Source: Hericium rajendrae
Taxonomy: Eukaryota; Basidiomycota; Agaricomycetes; Russulales; Hericiaceae
Direction: 5' to 3'
DNA length: 64,000 nt
Assembly: GCA_033439255.1 (NCBI GenBank)
Contig: JAVRDV010000016.1
Location: 62,001 to 126,000, forward strand
Shown here: positions 48,660 to 61,930 of the stretch, piece after piece
Layout of the letters: each line of letters opens with the position of its first letter
Position numbering within the stretch: position 1 is the stretch's first letter
The notes under the pieces: model-generated
Databases searched by the model: none
What the model was told of the DNA's origin: nothing
What the model saw: the letters and a program-made list of their open reading frames with translations, nothing else
Translations under genes and position numbers: made by a program

Positions 48660-51016
48660 ATGACAAGGTATTGGAAGATTTACGAGGATGAGCTTTACAT
48701 TCTGGGACACGGTCTACCAATCTGGAAGGCAGAGCCATTTTCTGTGCGGGATGAAGTCCAGATTGGTGACGTTGGTTATATGGAGTGCGTCCATTTTGAT
48801 TTTCTATCGTTTGTGGCATGTCCGATGATCAAAACTGATTCGCAGCGAGGGGCGGTTCCGCCGAATATTCAATGTCTTTTACGGAGACACCCGTGTTGTG
48901 GAAGATCCTTCCAGGCCTTCAATCCCGCCATCTTCGAGATTTCTGCCTGGTACATATGACGGACCCTGGCCCAATAATTATGGCGTTCCTCCCGGCCACG
49001 AACCTCTGATAGTACCAGCCTACGAATTCGCACTGGATGAGTTTCTGCCAAAGGGACCGCACTCCACCAAACATTGTCGGCTATCAGAGATTAAGCCTCA
49101 CGCAAGCGCCGATCCCGCACCATTGTGAGTTCATCTGAATGGCTCGGTGCCCTGGACAAAGGCTCATGGCACGCTGTATCGTCTAGCTTTGAGGTCGGCA
49201 CAAGTTTCGCGTTCACATCAGAGCGACAGGCGGGTGCAGCACTTCTTTTGCGATCCGATGGGGAAAGCAGGAAAGGACCATTCGACGGGTTGAAAGCTTA
49301 CTGTGAGTCCCAATGGGAGCTGTGGCGCGACTTTAGTCAAGGATGCGAGGCGCAATACCGGCGCCCCCGTGGTCTGATGTTCGTCTATGGACACACAAAG
49401 ACTACGGCATGGACATCGATCGCCACCGAGCAGAGCAGGCTTGAAGGTTCGATCTCGCTCAATGTAGATGTCCCTGCTATCGGAGCTGGTGGCTTGGATT
49501 TCACGCACTCCGTGTCCGCCTCCAGAACACCCCATGTCAATCATGGCCCCTGGAGAGTTTTCTCAGATTCATCTGTGACTTCAAATGATAATGCACAGGA
49601 CACCTCCCAACTAAAGCGCAATCAGACTGTGTTCATCCGCCGTATGATGTCGGCTGACAGATCTTCGCTGCTCAGGCTCCAGTCTAAACTGGCGTATCTG
49701 ATCCGGGGTCCATTCTCTACCTTTCTCGTATCCGACGCAGCAAAGTCTAGCAAAGCATCAGGTAAACAGCGTCAAGAACAATCTCCGGAACTGCATCAAT
49801 CACAGTATCGACATGCTGCCCACAGTCTCAAATATTCACCGATGATTGCTAAATTGGCTCGCTCCAACGATTACTCCACTCTGTCGAAAGGCGATGATGC
49901 AGATGACGAGGTCTGCGTGAGTCGAGTCGAGTTTCGTCTTGTTTGAACAACTGCTTATCTGAATTAACCCTCAGGATATAGATCCGTTGGAGCTGCTGTT
50001 GGTGTATATTTTAGAGGTAACCAATGACTTCGCAACGGATAGCGAGAATTCCACTCATGGCCACACGTAGACCGAGCCGAACTCGGACAGGGCAATGGTC
50101 TCGGATGACGACGTCAGCGGGTTGCTGAAGGTATGTGCGGGGGTGTATGGAAAGTGCTCATGTGTCTTCTCACAGTCATTCATAGATGTACATGGCAGGC
50201 CATGATGGAACGCCAGTCACGGTGGCTAAACTGATTCATGAAGTCAGGCCAAACACAGTAAGCCCTGTGGTTAATTATCAGGAGGCCTTCGTTAAGAGGC
50301 CCAAGTTCACCGACTTTTCGGGGATGGGGCGGATCGGCCCTATCTCAACAAGGATCCTAGATAGACTAGCCGAGATCCTGTCGGTATGTCCACTATCTAA
50401 TTGAGTATCCTTGAGGTGTCCAAACAACGTCATTCAGGTTATTAGGTCGCGTCGTATCGATGCCAACTCTGAACAGCATGATTCAAGGACGGCCAAAAAT
50501 AATGTGAGTTCCTTATCTAAGTAGTCTTGGATGTATACAGGACTGATGTAGCCAGGACGAAGCGGAACGTTTGAATCATCGGCAGTCGCCGACGCCGACC
50601 AGTTCTAGCTTCTCAAAATCTGCCACGGGAACCGATCCATCGCTGAGTATTCATGGCATCAGCACAGCCTATCTCTCTTTAACCAGACAACAACGTTCTC
50701 AATCGGCCAGTTCGGAATCGAAACAGGCCCAGTCCACGCTCGTAGGTTTAGCACAATTTCAGTGCTTGAGCGCAGACTGATATCGCGGACAAAACAGGTT
50801 GGTGCCAGAAAAAATGAGTCCACTTCTGATACACCGGAGGCTCCGATAAGTGAGTAATATTCTCTCTGACACCATGCTGACACCAGCTATTAATCTGAAA
50901 GCTTAGCGGCAGACTTGAAACCTGCTGTGGACGATCCGCGACGAGAACTGAGCGACAGCTTGAATGACTCGTGGGAGCTTCAAGAAGCGGATTTGTACCG
51001 TCAGTACGATGCATGA
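48660..51016 (+). CDS. Orphan polypore family protein, paralogue 1
   Basis: ATG 48660 starts MTRYWKIYEDELYILGHG, then EVQIGDVGYM, an intron, and EGRFRRIFNVFYGDTRVVED. A second conserved block has GTSFAFTSERQAGAALLL, ESQWELWRDFSQG, RGLMFVYGHTKTTAW and LKRNQTVFIRRMMSADR. The next exons read DIDPLELLLVYILE, SDDDVSGLLK, VTVAKLIHEVRPNTVSPVV and TDFSGMGRIG. A Ser/Gln-rich tail runs to YRQYDA and the TGA at 51014-51016. I recognise the LGHG...GDVGY...FN and YG.TKT.AW pattern as an expanded Agaricomycete family without known function. A diverged copy lies inverted at 55.9-58.8 kb, alignable through the GMGRIG segment. Confidence 0.65.
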
Positions 51017-52709
51017 ATGTATGACTTTCTCCAGGATAAATCAATGTTATGGAGGCCTGTTTTCCGCTTACCAGCGCTCTCATAAGGCCTCGTCAACCAA
51101 TCAAGTTGCCCGCTTGAGCCTTATTTTGACGTTAATCTGCTCAGAAACATATCATAGCATAAAACAATTGCTGGGGAAACCTCTGACAAAAGTTGCTCAG
51201 TTCTACTCTGATCCTTTTGAAATTTGGCATGTGTATTGACATATATCTGAACTATTTTCTTCGCTAGTGTCTGCAATGCGTGGGGGCTTCGCTAAGGTGA
51301 AGAGGTGCCGAAATACTCCATGTGGCACTCTGCGACAGCTGATTTGTTCGCAAGGTTCAGTCCAAATGGCCTTCTTATAATATCTTTAGGGTCTGTGCAT
51401 GAGATCGCTCTAATCGCGGAACTACTTTATGTGTGAAAGTTGGTATAACACCCTTTTCTCGGCCATAGCGTGACGAACGCGCAAGAGGACGACGTGTTGC
51501 GCGGACTTGGCAAGCTCCACCCTGTGGTTTGGGGCAGGGCCACAACGAGGTCAGAGCTGTTTTCAATGAATGGTTTCCGGGACATTCTGGCTCTCAAGAG
51601 ACTTATGGAAGCATTGAAATCGCCACAGATGTTGCAGCACTTGACCGCCGCAGATACCATTTATCGAACGCTTACATTGACGATGTCGCATCAATGCGCC
51701 AATCGACGGCGCACGGGTGGTGGGTCCGCCCGGCAGTACCACCAACAAAATGACAATGGTTCTGTTGAAGTAAGTTGGGGAAGCATGAAGAAGTAGCAGC
51801 CGGGCGGCAGAAACTTGAAGGGCGCATACCCGATTGGGAATCGATCTTGCCTTCTTGACGTCGAGGAGGACGGCGACATGAGAGCAGACGTGACGTCACG
51901 AAAAAAGAAAAGAGACTCGCGTGAAATAAAAGGAGGAACGGCCGGTCATGGTCTCTCGTTCATTTCTTTCCTTATCGTTCTAGTCGTCTTGCTTTGCACG
52001 TCCATGCATCGACCTTTCCCGCTACATCGCTGCTGGCTGTCCGCTAATCATCGTCATGATCGGATGCCTGGATACCATATACAAGTGCCATGATTTATTC
52101 ATCGAGAAAGTAGGTTTCGCGTCCAACCGATGCGCATATAGTCGCCTTATAACGCGTCAATCCCTCACTAGCCTGAGATGTTAGGGGCAGGCTCATCAGC
52201 TCGTCCTCCAAATCCTCGCTTATCGCCGGCATTAAGTGAAGCAAAGACAGAAATCCGATGAGGAAAGCACGATTTATGGCTGACCGACAACCAGAAACAT
52301 ATTCGAAACCCGACATCAAGTAAAGCAAACATCATTGAGCCGGACATTCGACCAACTGTCCACCTGCATCAGGAATGATGACACACGACGCCGCGCGCTG
52401 GGTAAAAAATTGGCGTTTAAAGTACATGGTGGTTTGTCCAGGAACCGGATAATGTCAAGAACATGAGAACATATACATGGTAAACACGTGGATAGAGGAG
52501 ACTTGGCGTTGCAATCGAGGTGAGTTGCTCGGATGGAGGGTTTTAGCAGTCCGAGCGCTCGGTAATTGCGGTGATGAGATGTTGCGGAAGCTATTGGGGC
52601 GCTGTTGGCCGGCGGGAAGGACCCCGCGTCCGTCCCGTCCCGATCTCAGATCAGCTCGTCAGCTTGTGTCCTCCTCCTTCACAGCTCCACCACCTTCACT
52701 CACCAGTCA
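51017..52709. other. Gap with a short unassigned frame
   Basis: The plus frame at 51470-51796 (108 codons) has no recognised domain. Nothing else supported. Confidence 0.35.
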
Positions 52710-55243
52710 ATGTCAGCGAATAACATAGCCTATCCTCCCCAGTTTCCGCATCAGCATACTTCTTCAATGCGGTCGCGACAGTCCTTTCCTATGCCTGCTG
52801 TTCCAAACCATCCATCTCACCCGGATGTGTCACAATCGGGTCCTTCAACCTCACCTTCCCGCCCATTCGCAAACATTAACGGAACTAGCTACGCGGCTTA
52901 TCAACCACCATCTACCCCTTCGAACCCGCCGCTGTACCGCGCACCTGCCCACAAACATGCCCACCACCTCCACACCATCCCACCCCGCGAAAAGTCGACT
53001 CGGACACTCATTATCGACCACCTCCTATGGGTCCACGCGCGCACGCGCTTTGCTCAGGCTCGCTGCGAGCTCGCGATGACAGACCGCTCTTCCCCTGCCC
53101 CAACAGCCGCCGACCGCAACGCGCTGCGTGTCCCTTCTTCCCGCCCTGCGGCATTGTCTAGCACACACAACCGCGAGCGCCCCGAAACTTTCGATGAGGA
53201 CGATGAGGCAGCATCAGATGGCGAGGACGTATCCGTACTTCTTGCAAGAGCTGGCGGGCCCGGGCACCCACACGACGATGAAGAGGACGAACGCGAGGCT
53301 CGACAGGACCTCCGTCTCGCTCGGGCACTACGCGTTCGCGCGGAGGGCATCGAGCGTGTCATCACGAGTATGCTCGAACAACCGCCGCAGGACTATCCGT
53401 TCCCCACAGATGAGCCCGTGCTCGCCCCACCACCTTCCTCTCCGCGCCCGACTTCCTCACACGGCCTGAGCATGAGCAAACACATGCTGCCGAACGGCGT
53501 GCGTCTCCGACTGGCGCTCGCGACAGTCATCAATGAGCTCTTCGCCCGCCAGGCCCCTGTTCAACGGCATCTGCACGCCGTCGCGGCGCAGCAGTCTGCA
53601 CAAGCCAGCTCTTCGTCCACTGCGAGCTCCGCCACGGACACGCCGGCGCAGGATGCGGGCGGGCAATCACCCGGCGCGTCGCTCTTTGGGCCGGGAGGTG
53701 CCCTACCCTCGGGCTTGTTCCCATTGGCGATGATCTCGAGCGGAGCGCCAGTGCCTACAGGGAGCGGACCCCAATTCTCGCCGCGTCCAGTGCGTGTTTC
53801 ATCCTCTCTCATCCGCTTAAATCTAATGCGACGCTACGCCTAGCAGAACCAATCCCCGCAGTCCTCCCGCCCTCCCCCGTCTCCAGTATCGCTCCCACCC
53901 CCAAACCAACCCCAACCAACACCGCGCATCCGCGACATGTTCATCGCCGGCGCAGACCCGAGCACCGCGAACTCGCCCCCGGGCCTGCGCTGTCCGCGGC
54001 ACCTGCACACAGGCTGCGAAATCTGCGTCGAGGCCAAAGAAAGCGAGGGGCGCGCCAAGGGCGGCGGCAAGGCGAAAGCCACGGGCGTGCTGGTCCCGGG
54101 CGGCGGCGACGCAGGGGAGGAGGGCCAAGGGCTGACGGGGTTCCTGGAGGGCAGCGGCGTCGGGAGCGGCCTCGCGCGCCCGGGGCCGCGCGGGAGCGTG
54201 CTGCGCCCGCGCGTGCCGGGCGGGACGGGCGCGGACAGCGTGAGCACGGACGACGCGAAGGGCAAGGGCGCGGGCGCGGGCAACACGCGGCTCTCGGAGC
54301 TCGTCCCGCGCTTCATGCGCCTGTCCGCGCTCGTCGCGCTCGAGCTCGGGCGCGAGCTCGGCGGCGGCGGCGGCGCGGTGGACGAGCACGCGCCGGCGGA
54401 GCGGGGGGCGCTGAAGCCGAGCGGCGCGTGGTACGCGCTGCTGGTTGGGCTGCTGACGCGCGCCGTGCTCGAGGGGTACCTGAGCGCGAGCTGGCGCGGG
54501 CTCGCGCCCGTGCAGGTGCTGCTGGGCGTCGGGCTTGGGTGGGGCAGCGGCGCGAGCGGCGCGGGCATCGCGCATGAGGGCGAGGAGATGTGGCGGCGGT
54601 TCGAGCCGGACGAGATGCCGGATCTGGGGGAGGCGGCGGGCGTGCTGTTTCCGGCGCTGCGGGAGATGCGGGGGCGCGAGGAGTGGGCGGCGGCGGGGGG
54701 CGTGGTGCGGAGGGAAGGCGCGGAGGTGGATTATGAGCGGGAGATGATGGGGCGGTTGGCTAGGGTGCGTGTGCTTTTTTTTGGGGGTCTTTTAACTTGC
54801 CTGACGCGTGTGCGGACATTTCGACTAGTTCTTTGACGTGCCCGCTGGGACGCCTGATCTGTCGACGCACATGGAGGACCTGGCCTGGCAATGGCCTGCG
54901 GAGCCCGTCGAGCGCGCTGCCGTCCGGTTCTGCGAGGCCGTTGCAAAATGGCGGGGCAAACCCGAACTTGAAACTGTACGCCTTTCTGTCCCTCTTCTTT
55001 GTCTTCTGCCATATTAAAATCCACTTCTCCCACCGCACTCTCGTTTCTGCCATGGAATCTCTAACACTGCAGTACAAAAAACGTCCGCCAGGCCGCCCCG
55101 CCCCGACCGAAGCGGACACCCGCGCGCCGATCGAACACTATTTCATTGTCCCGCCACACTTAACTGGGCGCAAGCGCGCGCTAGAGCTTGAGGACGGGTG
55201 GCAGCCGGAGAAACGGCTGTTCGTCGCGCCGCCGGGGACATGA
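52710..55243 (+). CDS. Conserved-looking hypothetical protein, multi-exon
   Basis: ATG 52710 gives MSANNIAYPPQFPHQHTSS, followed by a Pro/Ser-rich region. A conserved-looking helix TLIIDHLLWVHARTRFAQAR comes next, then an acidic stretch and LRLARALRVRAEGIERVITS, LPNGVRLRLALATVINELFA. After an intron: RIRDMFIAGADPS, then CPRHLHTGCEICVEAKE (a small C-x8-C-x2-C cluster), LSELVPRFMRLSALVALELG and WYALLVGLLTRAVLEGYLSA. Final exons give DLSTHMEDLAWQWPAEPVE and the end LEDGWQPEKRLFVAPPGT. The GC-rich middle exon has strong third-position bias and long antisense frames, which I treat as shadows. No function assigned. Confidence 0.65.
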
Positions 55244-55857
55244 CTGCGCAGGATCTGGGCAGGACATTGTGTTATTCGCTGTGTATTGGATTGTTGTACT
55301 CGTCATCTTGTATAGCCCCGGGAGCGTCCGCGGGCGATGTTACCACTGAGTTTTGGACGGCTGTGATACTGTATTACTATATTTTGGTGCTGTCTGGCAG
55401 TTGGTCGTTCGGTGCGACGGCGGAAGCATGACGGAGGCTGGATCTTGGGCCATAGATGGATTTGTCGGTGTCCTGGCCGTGACTCCGTGCAATTCTGCAT
55501 GTTAACGGTGTATATGGTCTCCAGACATAGGCTATTGGTCGAATAAAATATATTATAGATACTAATATTATCGAAGTCCGAATCTGAAAGTCTGGCAAAC
55601 CGTGCTAATCACGACATGACAATATGAACGAACTCGAGACATACTGGCGACACAAGTTGCTGATAAAACTTGCCTTCAACCGCTACTGGACGGCGCCCTT
55701 CACAACTCGCCGCTGGACTACTCGTTCACTTCATCACTAGCTTCCTCTTCTTCGTCGCTATAATCTTCCTCCTCGTCTCCCGCTGGCAGCTGCGCACGAC
55801 GCATCAAGATCGCTATGTTCTCCGCGTTATCACGCTCTCCCTTTTCCATATCAGACG
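55244..55857. other. Intergenic region between convergent genes
   Basis: 3' flanks; no gene recognised. Confidence 0.5.
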
Positions 55858-58839
55858 CTAGTCACCGCCCTCAGTGGTGACTTCCAGCGTGGAAAAAGAA
55901 CATGGCTGACCAGTGAACGACTCCAGGTACTCAAGCGAGCACTCGCGACGCCCTCGCAGATCCGTGCGGGTCTCTATCTTCGCTAGCTCCTGCGAAATGT
56001 GCTTGAAGGCGAGCTGCGGTGGCTCCGTGGCGCCGCGGGCCTGGCAACGCAGCGTCAGTAGCACAGTATAGGGCGGTAGAGCGGAGCATACCTCGAGATA
56101 TAGGACTTGGTGCTGTCGCATGACTTGCTGGAAGTTGTTCAGCGCGCACCGGACTTCGTTGAATTTCAGCTTGGATGAGAAGCAGCCCCAGCTGCTCCAC
56201 TGGCGCACTGTGGCATGGATGGTGACGAACACGCTGAAATGGTGTCAGTCAAGTGGGATGAGTCGTCTGAGATAGTCAAGGCTCACCTAACGGTGTCTAT
56301 GAAAAGCGAAACGGCGCGTGAGTAGCCTCGACGGCCTGCGGACGCTAGATCCTCGCGCATTAAGGACGATACAAACGCTTGGAATGCGTCCAAAAGCTCG
56401 AAGCAATGGTAGCGTAGATTATTCGCTCGGTCCTGGAAGGAGGTGGGTGCGCTGGGGGACACCCGACGATGACTTGACTTACCTGGAAAACCTGAACATT
56501 GGATGTCCGACTATAGATATCGTCACATAGAACGGCGGATCGCCGGACTAGTTCTTTCCAAAACGCCTAAATCACCCCGTAAGCAGATGAGGAAGGAGTA
56601 CGAGACGAAGTCTTACTAGACGTGCGTCTAGGATGGATGATGATACACCATGTTCTGCAGTACAGTTGTCAGAGTCGGTAAATTGATAGTGATTGCCCAC
56701 TCACCAATTCCAGCGGTTAGCTTGAGACCTTGCCCTCCCAAAGACCTATGATCCCTGTTATCTCCACCATCGGGAGCCTATTTTCACATATTCAAAAGAG
56801 ATACCCATGTAAAATAAAAAATGCGTACAGAAGTAGTCAACCCGACTGCGTCCAAAGTCTCTTGCAAATTAATTTGATCATGCTTGCATTGAGGTGTCTG
56901 CACAAATGTGAGACTGCGACACAAACGAGGTGAAAACGTTTGAACCTCTTTGTTATGCTCGACAGCAGTTCCGAGTTTCCTTGGCTTGCCTGATGGCAGC
57001 ACTGCCACGCGTCCACAACCAGAAAGATCGACATACTTGAAACCGATATCCGTTAGCAAGGCGCAGTTGAACAAAGTAAACAAACAAATACTGTATCAGG
57101 TCGAAGCTCATGAAGAAGCCTGGCCATGTTATCCGGACGGTCTCCGCCATGAAGCGACGCATATGCCTGCAATCCCGATTGAAGACAAGATGCGCAGGAC
57201 TTTTCACGACATGAAACCTACCTTGAGCAGAGCGCAAGCCTCATCATCTGATACTACAGCGCGACCAGAAGTCGTCTCAACCTGGTAAAAAAGTAAGTCT
57301 TCCGCGGCAAACGAGACAAACAGATGAATACCTCGAGAATATACACGAGCAAAATATCAAGGGGATCGATGCCATGCTGGGTCGCATGTGAATACCCAGA
57401 AATCCAGAACAGAATCAAAATCAAAACTCACTTCGGTGACGTTGAAGGAGTTGACCTTGATCAAGTCGTTCCCGTCCCTGGGCACGGACGGATACATACC
57501 GAATGTAGCCAAATCGACGATGGTGCGCGAGACTTTTCTCTGGTGGGTTATCGACATAGACGCATTATCTCCTGAGGCAGCCCGTGCTCTCTTCGTCTCG
57601 ATGGCTCCGGAAGAAGGCAAACAAAAACCAATAACCGTTCGGAAAGGTATTGGTGGCGATACGCGATGGGTAAGTTGACTGCTTCTTGCTCGACCGTCGG
57701 GAGGCCGCCGCACCAAGCGCTCTCTATCTTGCGCTTTCCTCAACTGAACGATGTGGTCTCTGTCCCAGCGGCAGGTCTTGTATATCCTGTGCCGCAACTT
57801 GCCCAGGTAGGCTCGGTCGCATGTCATCAGGCGATGCACGAACACGGTCTGATTGCGTTTGAAGTAGTGAACTTCTGGATTGGCCGTCGCATTCAAGACC
57901 GTGGAGTGATGCGAGGGATCCCGGTAGAAGCTGCATGGACCACGCTGGTGCCCAGGTATACCTGTCCGACCTTCTCCGAACTGCCTGCTCCCGGACAGAT
58001 CAGGACCGCCGTGCCTACCGACGCGCTCCCAACCAATCTCCTCGTACGCCATGGTTGACCACGCCTTCGTCTTCGTCGTGCCGTAGATGAACGTCAGCTT
58101 CTGGGGGCTCATGCTGTGAAAGCATTTTCCATCCTCAGGAAGCGTGCGCCAGCTCTCCCAGCGCGACTGAGCATAGTGCTGGAACAAATCGATCGGAGCC
58201 TTCCAGCTTTCGGCATCACTGACCAGCGTCAACTCCGCTTCCCGCAGTCGCTTCGAAATAAATTTCGAGCTTGAATAACCGCCTACCTCCCTTGGGATGC
58301 TGCACGACATGGTGAGCGATCTGAATATCCGCGCGAGCTTATCTGGACTTGGCTTACGGATTAAGGTATGAGGAAACGACGCCTGAACTGGCCCCTGTCA
58401 CTGCACGACGCGTCCTTATGTGCGTATCTTCGGGAAAACACTTGACAAGCTTCACCTCACGACTCGGGATGTCCCAAGGTACGTGGCCAAATGGTATACC
58501 CCAACGATTGGGATCTGGCTGATGAAAGGTGCCGGGCACGAAGGACTGTGCAATGAATGGCCTTGCAGATCCAGGAAACTTTCTATCGCGCACAGGAAAG
58601 CTATTCCTGCCCGACGTGTCTCCGTAAAAGACGTTGAAGGCTCGCCATAATTTACCACCGCTGCGAGATGTCTAGTTGAGGAAGGAATGAAAAGCAGAGA
58701 CTTGAACATACCATGCATATCCGACGTCACCGATCTGCACTTCCTGAAATTCCTGGAATGCATCTGCGTTCCACACCGGATGTCCGTGACCGAGCATGTA
58801 CAGCTCATGCTCATAGGTGTCCCATTGTTCTGTGACCAT
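55858..58839 (-). CDS. Orphan polypore family protein, paralogue 2, with extra C-terminal helical domain
   Basis: ATG 58839 starts MVTEQWDTYEHELYMLGHG, then EVQIGDVGYA and FNVFYGDT-type sequence. The second block (58310-57357) has WESWRTLPEDG, KLTFIYGTTKTKAW and FKRNQTVFVHRLMTCDR. Then come GIDPLDILLVYILE, SDDEACALLK, DNMARLLHELRPDT and YVDLSGCGRVAVLPSGK, all alignable with paralogue 1. Beyond this, small exons continue in frame (TPQCKHDQINLQETLDAVGL, LGGQGLKLTAGI, HGVSSSILDARL). They lead to a helical region absent from paralogue 1: AFWKELVRRSAVLCDDIYSR, RYHCFELLDAFQAFVSSLMR, VFVTIHATVRQWSSWGCFSS, KFNEVRCALNNFQQVMRQHQ. The stop is at 55858. The helical end could belong to a separate short gene, and exon joins are by eye. 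Confidence 0.55.
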
Positions 58840-59736
58840 CGTCGCCGCAGAATGCTGATATTCAGCATGCAGGATACAGCTGTTACGTGCGGTAGATGTG
58901 GGGGATGAGAGACCGTCAGCAAAGTGGACGCGGGACGACATCATACTTGGCGACAAGTATTCATGGAGTCTTAAAGTGTCCCAAGACAGGAGACAGGGGG
59001 AAGTCACCGCTCATTCCGAACCAAAACAATCCTCTTATGGAGGATGAGGAAGAGGATCTGTTCCGCCGCCGCGGCATCTTGAGACATGCTGAGACAGCTG
59101 CTGGCTGAACGCCGGTCATCTAGACTCTAGTCGCTACTAAGTAAATCAGACGATGGTGTGAAGCATTTCATTCAGATCTATGTCGAATACAAGGTTCGCG
59201 CACCTGGTCGGATACTTAGAAAAATGTGCCCAGCCAGTACGGAAAATTGTCGTCGATCAGGCTCCCGTAACGATACCACGTTAACGTTGAGCGGATACAT
59301 CACTTCCGCTGGAACGTCAGCGGGGCTTGTGGGCATTTTAATGCGAGTCAAAGTAATACGAGTCAAATGAAAGGAACACGGGTGTGAGTTGGTTCGTGTC
59401 ACTGTCTATAGTCTCTAGGATGGATGTTTGATAGAAATGTGCGTTCAACGTTGGTTCAACATTCAGTGACGGTAAAAGGTGTGTGACATGCTGTGACCGA
59501 CTCGAAGAACGTTAATGCTCCCGGTGTCCGGACTCTTCCTGACTCTTCGCACGACATATACGCAGGAGCCGAATGAACAAAAAATCCTATAGTCGCGTAC
59601 AGTACAACAAATTCCGACACATTACATCACGAGAAATGAGGCGATTGCGCCATCATAAGGTCTACACAAGCCTGCGTCTGGTATCACCACGATTAACTTT
59701 GGTACTGTCACATCTACGACGTGCAGGATTCGGCCT
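58840..59736. other. Intergenic region
   Basis: No gene recognised. Confidence 0.45.
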
Positions 59737-61059
59737 TCAAGGTGTCTCCTGCGGGTGCACCACGAGCTTCACGCCACTAACTGACTTATTTGCAAGCCGC
59801 TCCACACCTGCTGGTGCACCTGCAAGACCAGCGGGTAGGACTTCAGTCCTGTTAGGCTTTACACGATGACACATGAGCAAGAAATCGAGACCACGATACA
59901 TCGGACATCCATACCTTGATGTCGCCCCCGGCCAGCAGCCCCGGAAGAGCCGCGGACATCTTGTCGCCGAACTGGTAGTTCTCGGGAACGTTCACCGAGC
60001 CCATAACAAAGATGACCCTCGTGCCGTCCTCACGCTCGCCGACTGCGCCGATCGCAGGAGGGAGGGTGAGCACGACGTAACCACCCTTCGCAACCACTTC
60101 CAATGCCGCACGCTGTGTCTCCTCGGACGAGATGGCGGCGTACACAAGCTCGACGGGCTTCGTTGTGATCTGCGAGACGGCAGCGGGGAGCGCAGAATAC
60201 GGCGTCGCGTGGTAGTCGATGACATGCGTCGCGCCAGCACGCTTGCAGTAGTCCTCGTTGCTCGTGGATGCTGTGGTGATGATGGGGTTGAAGCCAGACA
60301 GCTTGGCCAGCTGAATGGCTGTTATCAACGAGCGCAAGAAATGGGAAATAAATTTCTATGTCTTTGGCACGAAAAGCACATACCAAACTGCCCAACCGAA
60401 CTTGACCCACCGATGACGACGATGGGCTGATCTTTATACTTCCCTACGCCGCCATCTATCCATGGCGCGGTGTATCCTGCGCCCTGGTAAGATCCTCTGA
60501 CACCAGGCGGGTCAAGCCGACCGCCATAAATGCCGATCGCAGCTGTGGCGATATTCGAAGGCAAAGTAGCCGCCTCGTCAAAGGAAATATTGTCGGGGAT
60601 CTGAAAGACCGCGCGTTATTCCGCGCAGGCGCGCGCAAGTGATACACCACCAACCTTCGCAGCCCGCGTGGCGATCGCAACCGTGTACTGCTGGAGCGTT
60701 CCGAGGTTATGGGCGTACATGGCTTGGAAGAAGCTGCACCGCCGCCCGATCAGCACATCGCGAGCCATCAGAGCAGAACGGATTGAAAACACGCACACTC
60801 TGTCGCCCTTCTTCAGATCTGTGATGCCGTCGCCCAGCTCATAGACCACGCCCGCCCCGTCGAATCCGAGGATGGCGGGCCATTCCGGGATATACGCGCC
60901 CGTGCGCTGGATAAACGGCTCGATGGGATTAAGCACGGCCGCGTGCACCTGCACGAGCACCTGTCCAGGGGCAGGCCGGGGAATGTCACGGCTGACAACC
61001 TCGAACGGTGCTCCCTTACGAGGGAGAATGAGTGCTTTCTGCTGCAGAGAGGAAGACAT
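59737..61059 (-). CDS. Medium-chain (GroES-like) dehydrogenase/enoyl reductase
   Basis: MDR-superfamily NAD(P)H-dependent oxidoreductase, probably non-zinc and enoyl- or quinone-reductase-like. ATG 61059 gives MSSSLQQKALILPRKGAPFE. The GroES-like fold has ILGFDGAGVVYELGDGI and KKGDRVCVF. Next exons are IPDNISFDEAATLPSNIATA and PIVVIGGSSSVGQFG (Rossmann glycine motif). The following exon has AIQLAKLSGFNPIITTAS and RAGATHVIDY, then VVAKGGYVVLTLPPAIG. A last exon, missed by simple frame reading, restores the expected end: PNRTEVLPAGLAGAPAG, VERLANKSVSGVKLVVHP, QETP, stop at 59737. Fungal relatives are often annotated as zinc-binding or trans-enoyl reductases; no PKS neighbours are seen here. Confidence 0.85.
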
Positions 61060-61668
61060 AGCTGGTCGGTTCTGTGAGGACACTGCGTCGGACGCTGTCC
61101 TTTATATCATGCCTGTAATCCAATTTGTTGCATTGCGACCTGGCGTCTCCCCTTCGAAGTCGTGAATTGCACTATAGCAAGCCAGCAGAAGCAGCGCCGT
61201 CGCCATCAACTATTAAATGAGTAGCCTTGCTTGCTCAGCAGAATGGGCTTGCGGAGTGCTTGCGACAGAGGGATGGATGACCAGCATGACTCACCACACA
61301 TCCGAATGCCTGCAGACGCCCATCAGCGATGGGCCCAACACTATGGAAGTTAGTACACACCACCGGCGGCTTCAAGTTCCATCGACGCGCAAACAAGGAC
61401 CGCGAATGATTGGGTGGCCTCCATCGAAGCACAAACAAAGACCGCAAGCGATGGGGCTGCGCAATGGACAGTGCATGTGCGTTTGCGTGATACTTGTGTC
61501 CGGTCCCGCTGGGAGGCTGCCATCTATTGCGATCAATGATCATGTCCCCTCGACACGGTAGAAGCGGCATCGTGAGCAGCTGCGTCCTCTGCACCCGGAG
61601 TATTGCCGTGGATCATGAATCTACGTGGCACCACTTGACCGAAAACAAACATGCAGCTGCGGCAAACA

Positions 61669-61922
61669 AGGACCCCTGAATACTCGAAGATATGTTCCAT
61701 CCGTAATGCTGATGGAAAAGGGGTCCTTTGGGAGGGCAAAAACGACTTTCCTGGAGGATTTTGGGAATTTTGGCTGCGGAAGTCGACAGAAGGGGTGGAT
61801 ATATCCTGATCCACCACCTCATCCGGCAAATTGTGCCTAGGATTTTCCCTCTGTGTGGCGAACAAAACCAAAAAACACGTCCGCATTAGGATGGAACCTC
61901 TAAGCGGATATTCGGGGGTCCT
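61669..61922. mobile_element. MITE, 254 bp, with perfect 8-bp target duplication
   Basis: GGCAAACA is directly repeated at 61661-61668 and 61923-61930. Between them the left end reads AGGACCCCTGAATACTCG and the right end, reverse-complemented, reads AGGACCCCCGAATATCCG. A second shared block, GTTCCATCC, lies about 25 bp in from each end. There is no coding capacity. An 8-bp duplication fits hAT-type elements and also KDZ/Zisupton-type elements. Confidence 0.88.
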
Positions 61923-61930
61923 GGCAAACA

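Noticed and set aside
53823-54575. Two long minus-strand frames opposite the hypothetical gene at 52.7-55.2 kb
   Set aside because: Antisense shadows of a GC-rich exon with strong third-position bias.
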